DNA of 64,000 nucleotides from Caldora sp965222765 (GTDB lineage Bacteria > Cyanobacteriota > Cyanobacteriia > Cyanobacteriales > Coleofasciculaceae), in assembly GCA_965222765.1 (NCBI GenBank), contig CBDCVG010000080.1, positions 62,001 through 126,000 on the forward strand. The letters run 5' to 3'. Made by a program: the position numbers and the translations under genes. Below the pieces are notes generated by a model. That model searched no databases, was not told the origin of the DNA, and saw only the letters and a program-made list of their open reading frames with translations. This document shows positions 60,995 through 64,000 of this stretch, in pieces. Within the stretch, counting starts at the first letter, position 1. Each line of letters starts with the position of its first letter.

Positions 60995-61978
60995 ATGGCG
61001 AAAACAGCTCTCATTACGGGTATTACTGGTCAAGATGGCTATTATCTTAGTCGCTTATTGCTGGAGAAAGGTTACTGTGTTGTTGGGTTGTTACCACCAA
61101 ACCGCAGTGGCAGTATAGCTAAACTAGGAGAACTCGCCAGCCAAATTAAAGTCTGTACTGTTGATTTAACTGACCCTGCGGGCTTACTAAAGATAGTAGA
61201 ACAGTTACAACCCCAAGAAATTTATAACCTAGCGGCTCCCAGTTTTGTCCCAGATTCCTGGAACGATCCTCTCGGTACTCTCGATTTAGTCACAGGTACA
61301 GCAACCAGGCTACTTACAGCCGTGCGACAAGTAGGTATTGATACGCGATTTTATCAAGCTAGTACTTCAGAAATGTTTGGGGAAGTTAAGAGTTCACCTC
61401 AAGATGAAGAAACACCCTTTCGTCCAATGAATCCTTATGCAGCAGCTAAGTTACATGCTCATTGGACTATGGTTCATCATCGGCAACGCTATGGGTTATT
61501 TGCCTGCAGCGGCATTTTGTACAATCATGAATCCTCTCGACGTCCTCCTAATTTTGTCACGCGGAAGGTTTCTTTGGGAGCAGCATCCATTAAATTGGGA
61601 CTGAGGGAAACTTTGGAAATGGGTAACCTAGAGGCTAAACGAGATTGGGGCTATGCTGGTGATTATGTAGAAATGATGTGGCGGATGTTGCAGGCTACAG
61701 AACCAGAAGATTATGTCATTGGTACGGGTCAGTTGCATAGTGTCAAGGAACTGGTAGCAGCCGCTTTTGATTGTGTGGGGTTAGATTGGACTGAGCATGT
61801 GGTAATTAATCCTAAGTTCTTGCGAACAGATGAACATTTTCAGCTAGTGGCGAATCCGGCTAAAGCGAAAATTAATCTTGCTTGGGAACCTCAAGTAAGC
61901 TTTGAGGCTCTGATTGAGAAAATGGTGCTCAAGGATTTGGAACGCTTGCAAAGCGGTAAGATTGTACCTCGGGGGTGA
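60995..61978 (+). CDS. gmd: GDP-mannose 4,6-dehydratase
   Basis: A 327-residue short-chain dehydrogenase/reductase that converts GDP-mannose to GDP-4-keto-6-deoxymannose, used for fucose, rhamnose-D and related surface sugars. Nucleotide motif GITGQDGYYLSRLL (8-21), catalytic S/T-E with YAAAK (STSEMFGE ... NPYAAAKLHA), and the GMD-specific YNHESSRRPPNFVTRKV. Length is slightly short of the 340-370 typical. Stands alone; no fcl or glycosyltransferase nearby. Confidence 0.88.
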   Translation: MAKTALITGITGQDGYYLSRLLLEKGYCVVGLLPPNRSGSIAKLGELASQIKVCTVDLTDPAGLLKIVEQLQPQEIYNLAAPSFVPDSWNDPLGTLDLVTGTATRLLTAVRQVGIDTRFYQASTSEMFGEVKSSPQDEETPFRPMNPYAAAKLHAHWTMVHHRQRYGLFACSGILYNHESSRRPPNFVTRKVSLGAASIKLGLRETLEMGNLEAKRDWGYAGDYVEMMWRMLQATEPEDYVIGTGQLHSVKELVAAAFDCVGLDWTEHVVINPKFLRTDEHFQLVANPAKAKINLAWEPQVSFEALIEKMVLKDLERLQSGKIVPRG

Positions 61979-62022
61979 GTTAAGTTCATCCCACGACCAT
62001 TACCTACAAGATAATGCGATCG

Positions 62023-62088
62023 CACTAGTACCGCTGCGCGGAATTAAGAATTAAGAATTAAGAATTAAGAATTAAGAATGCTTATAAG
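62023..62088 (+). repeat. Repeat family B copy with five heptamers
   Basis: ACTAGTACCGCTGCGCGG then five TTAAGAA-type units and TGCTTATAAGC. The GAGTAAGGATTC end of the other copies is absent. Confidence 0.7.
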
Positions 62089-62178
62089 CTTGTTGTTGAG
62101 CTAATTCAGCTTAGGATCGCGTTATTATCCAATAGATAATCAGCCGAGAAAAATTTACCTAACACCTAATTTGAGTAC

Positions 62179-62514
62179 ATGAAACTTACTTCCCTTAATC
62201 AACTTCCTGAAGAAGGAGTCTCCCATAACCCAGCTATTAAGAAGAAAGTGATGCTGCGCTGGGGAGACTTACCACACCTTACCAATTTCTCTCAATCACG
62301 TTTTGCTCCCGGACAAACGGCAGCAGCCCATGCTCATCAAGATATGTGCGAAGTGTTTTTTGTTGAAGCTGGTTCGGGGATAATTCGTATCAATGATCAA
62401 GAGTATCCCCTTACTCAAGGAAGTTGTATAGCAGTTGAACCATCAGAAGTACACGAAGTTATTAATAATGGTTCAACTGAGCTGATACTTACCTACTTTG
62501 GCTTGCGAGTGTGA
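62179..62514 (+). CDS. Cupin-domain protein
   Basis: A 111-residue single-domain cupin: metal motif AHAHQDMCEVFFVEAGSG (His-x-His ... Glu) and second motif EPSEVHEVINNGSTEL. Sugar-isomerase, dioxygenase or sensing roles are all possible. It lies immediately upstream of the tocopherol cyclase gene (59 bases apart), and both were included in an ancient duplication seen at 38 kb. A decayed relative is at 20535-20717. Confidence 0.85.
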   Translation: MKLTSLNQLPEEGVSHNPAIKKKVMLRWGDLPHLTNFSQSRFAPGQTAAAHAHQDMCEVFFVEAGSGIIRINDQEYPLTQGSCIAVEPSEVHEVINNGSTELILTYFGLRV

Positions 62515-62573
62515 ACGCAAATCTTGTGAGGAGAATTCACCACAAAGTCACAAAGAACACAAAGAATATCTTT

Positions 62574-63668
62574 ATGCTCAATTCTCTGCAAACACCCCAC
62601 AGTGAATATCACTGGGATGGTAGTGATAATCGTTTTTTTGAAGGTTGGTACTTCCGAGTTACCTTACCTAACTGCGGACAAACTTTTGGATTCATGTACT
62701 CCATTGATGACCCCATAGGTGGTAAACCTTGTAGTGGTGGCGCAGCCCAAATTATTGGCCCTGATGACGAATATCTCTGCCGTACTTTTCCCCAAGTTGA
62801 GCAGTTTTGGGGTTCTTCCTCATCTTTAGCTCTAGGACATTGGGGTAAAAGCACTTTAAATATTTCACCGCAATACCTCGAGCCAACTCAATTTGAGGCT
62901 GATATTCAGGAAGGTTATCAAGCAACAGCCACCTTAAATCAAGGCATTATTCACAACCCTGCCACCAAAGCTTATTGTCGTTGGCAATATGAAATCCAAC
63001 CGGTTTATGGCTGGGCAGATTCCGGTGTACCACAGCAATCAACTGCTGGCTGGCTCTCTTATTTGCCTATATTTGAACCAGGATGGCAAATTTTAATGGC
63101 TCATGGCTTGGCAACTGGTGAGATTGATTGGAATGGTCAACTTTACCAGTTTACCGATGCCCCTGCCTATGGTGAAAAGAACTGGGGTCACTCCTTCCCC
63201 AAGAAATGGTTTTGGCTCAATTGCAATAGCTTTGAGCAGGAATCGGATCTGGCTCTAACTGCTGGTGGTGGCAGACGGAAGGTGCTCTGGTGGGAAGAAT
63301 CTGCAGCTTTAGTTGGCATCCACTATCGGGGTAAGTTCTATGAATTTGTACCCTGGAACTCACAAGTCAAGTGGCAGATTCAACCTTGGGGTAACTGGCA
63401 AATGCAAGCCAGAAATACTGAATATGAAGTTGAGTTAACTGGGATTACCAACTTACCAGGAACGCCCCTGCGAGCACCGACTCAACAAGGCTTAATCTTT
63501 TTTTGTCGGGATACTATGCAAGGTCAGTTGACTCTGGAACTACGAGAGCGAAATACTAATGAGTATAGAACTATTCTGACAGCAAGTAGTTCTGTTTGTG
63601 GATTAGAAATAGGTGGCGGTCCTTGGCAAGAGCCTTGGAACTCTAGTACGACCTTTCCCTGGGGGTAA
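62574..63668 (+). CDS. Tocopherol cyclase
   Basis: A 364-residue protein of the tocopherol cyclase family (Synechocystis slr1737/plant VTE1), which closes the chromanol ring in vitamin E synthesis. Blocks: PHSEYHWDGSDNRFFEGWYF, GFMYSIDDPIGGKP, FTDAPAYGEKNWGHSFPKKW and FFCRDTMQGQLTLELRE. I chose ATG 62574 because conservation, and the relic at 38018, begin at MLN(S/P)LQTPHSE; the upstream GTG at 62511 only adds repeat-like spacer sequence. Confidence 0.92.
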   Translation: MLNSLQTPHSEYHWDGSDNRFFEGWYFRVTLPNCGQTFGFMYSIDDPIGGKPCSGGAAQIIGPDDEYLCRTFPQVEQFWGSSSSLALGHWGKSTLNISPQYLEPTQFEADIQEGYQATATLNQGIIHNPATKAYCRWQYEIQPVYGWADSGVPQQSTAGWLSYLPIFEPGWQILMAHGLATGEIDWNGQLYQFTDAPAYGEKNWGHSFPKKWFWLNCNSFEQESDLALTAGGGRRKVLWWEESAALVGIHYRGKFYEFVPWNSQVKWQIQPWGNWQMQARNTEYEVELTGITNLPGTPLRAPTQQGLIFFCRDTMQGQLTLELRERNTNEYRTILTASSSVCGLEIGGGPWQEPWNSSTTFPWG

Positions 63669-63787
63669 AGATTTTATTGGTTTTGGCGCTCTTTTGTAAC
63701 ATTCACCAGGGGTATCAATTCTGGGGGAAACAGATTCCAAAGTTGAGGGTTACTAAACTTTTCTACTATTTCTCAATAGAATGCCTA

Positions 63788-63842
63788 CTGGCGTGACACG
63801 ACTAAAACTGTATGACAGAATTGCGTTACGGTGCATAAGTCC
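63788..63842. repeat. Hybrid of repeat families A and C
   Basis: Left half CTGGCGTGACACGACTAAAA (family A end) is joined directly to TGACAGAATTGCGTTACGGTGCATAAGTCCTA-type family C right end (split here at TGACAGAATTGCG and GTGCATAAGTCCTA). Probably formed by deletion between two elements. The rest of 63669-63946 has no gene. Confidence 0.65.
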
Positions 63843-63946
63843 TATATTCCCTACAACCCAAATCCTGCCTACTTTTCAAGTACCTTGTTGCCCCATGAGC
63901 TGCCTATCTTTACCAGCTTTGGTTATAATAGTGTTTACAGACATTT

Positions 63947-63983
63947 GGGGCTGTGGCTCAGATGGATAGAGCAAGCGCCTCCT
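63947..63983 (+). tRNA. trnR: tRNA-Arg(CCU), 5' exon, runs into an apparent intron
   Basis: GGGGCTG acceptor strand, TG, D arm GCTC/GAGC, A, anticodon stem AGCGC and loop CTCCT: anticodon CCT at 63981-63983. The next bases (GAACAAATCGGG) do not fit the expected AA plus GCGCT, so the gene is interrupted after position 36. The 3' exon would be beyond the window. Confidence 0.75.
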
Positions 63984-64000
63984 GAACAAATCGGGCACTA
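63984..64000 (+). ncRNA. Start of a probable group I intron in tRNA-Arg(CCU)
   Basis: Exon CCU followed by GA can pair with TCGGG at 63991-63995 (C-G, C-G, U-G wobble exactly at the splice site, G-C, A-U) around an ACAAA loop: a group I P1 helix. Group I introns in tRNA-Arg(CCU) are known in cyanobacteria and proteobacteria. Only 17 bases of it are in the window. Confidence 0.55.

Noticed and set aside
62511..62573. GTG start adding 21 residues to tocopherol cyclase
   Set aside because: The segment is the spacer after the cupin gene, including a CACAAAGAACACAAAG repeat; conservation and the 38 kb relic begin at the ATG 62574.

Overview
The window comes from a filamentous, multicellular-type cyanobacterium. 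Evidence: cyanobacterium-specific families (DUF3119, DUF3086, DUF2811, a DUF98 chorismate lyase, a tocopherol cyclase), many HIP1-type GCGATCGC sites, Uma2 and WD40/STAND families, and intergenic regions full of heptanucleotide repeats and hairpin repeats. Genes are mostly single or in pairs on both strands, separated by long repeat-rich spacers. No CRISPR array, prophage or plasmid module was seen.

Layout. 1-7.5 kb: the 3' part of a PilJ-type chemoreceptor, a two-gene unit of a DprA-like protein with a RecQ helicase-phosphoribosyltransferase fusion (resembles ShosTA-type defence), and an MlaE permease. 7.5-17 kb: mobile hairpin repeats, a frameshifted STAND-like NTPase, the DUF3119-DUF3086-plsY block, chorismate lyase-like and murF, a conserved unknown protein and pth. 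17-22 kb: a DUF2811 gene beside four evenly spaced DnaA-box-like sites, a GAF/HD-GYP protein, and a two-gene bufferin-like locus (DUF2282 precursor plus MNIO/DUF692 enzyme). 22-34 kb: a PPIase-HupE/UreJ-DUF3604 unit, a CDF metal exporter, a TPR protein, queA, yraN, a pentapeptide protein and a ureidoglycolate lyase family protein. 34-40 kb: aldose epimerase, tRNA-Lys(UUU), class II fba with a clear terminator, a relic of a tocopherol cyclase locus, and tandem Uma2 genes. 40-49 kb: conflict-system-like genes (ATPase with 14 WD40 repeats; trypsin-TIR-STAND protein plus its Trypco1 partner; ankyrin protein). 49-55 kb: a large secreted haemagglutinin-type protein frameshifted near its end, then a methyltransferase gene split by a TnpB-only IS200/IS605 element. 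55-64 kb: leuD, an M20 amidohydrolase, decayed conflict and toxin-antitoxin genes, an RsbW-like protein, a GDP-mannose dehydratase, cupin plus tocopherol cyclase, and at the right edge a tRNA-Arg(CCU) interrupted just after the anticodon, probably by a group I intron.

The window contains several systems worth attention: the RecQ-PRTase/DprA pair, the trypsin-TIR-STAND/Trypco1 pair (with a relic of a second one at 57.2-57.8 kb), the minimal bufferin locus, and the IS200/IS605 insertion, whose exact removal restores a 266-codon methyltransferase frame. Internal duplicates allow mobile repeats to be dated and delimited: the duplicated tocopherol cyclase leader at 38 kb carries a 115-base hairpin element that is absent from the intact locus at 62.5 kb.

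All calls come from reading the sequence and recalled family knowledge; no database search or computation was run.
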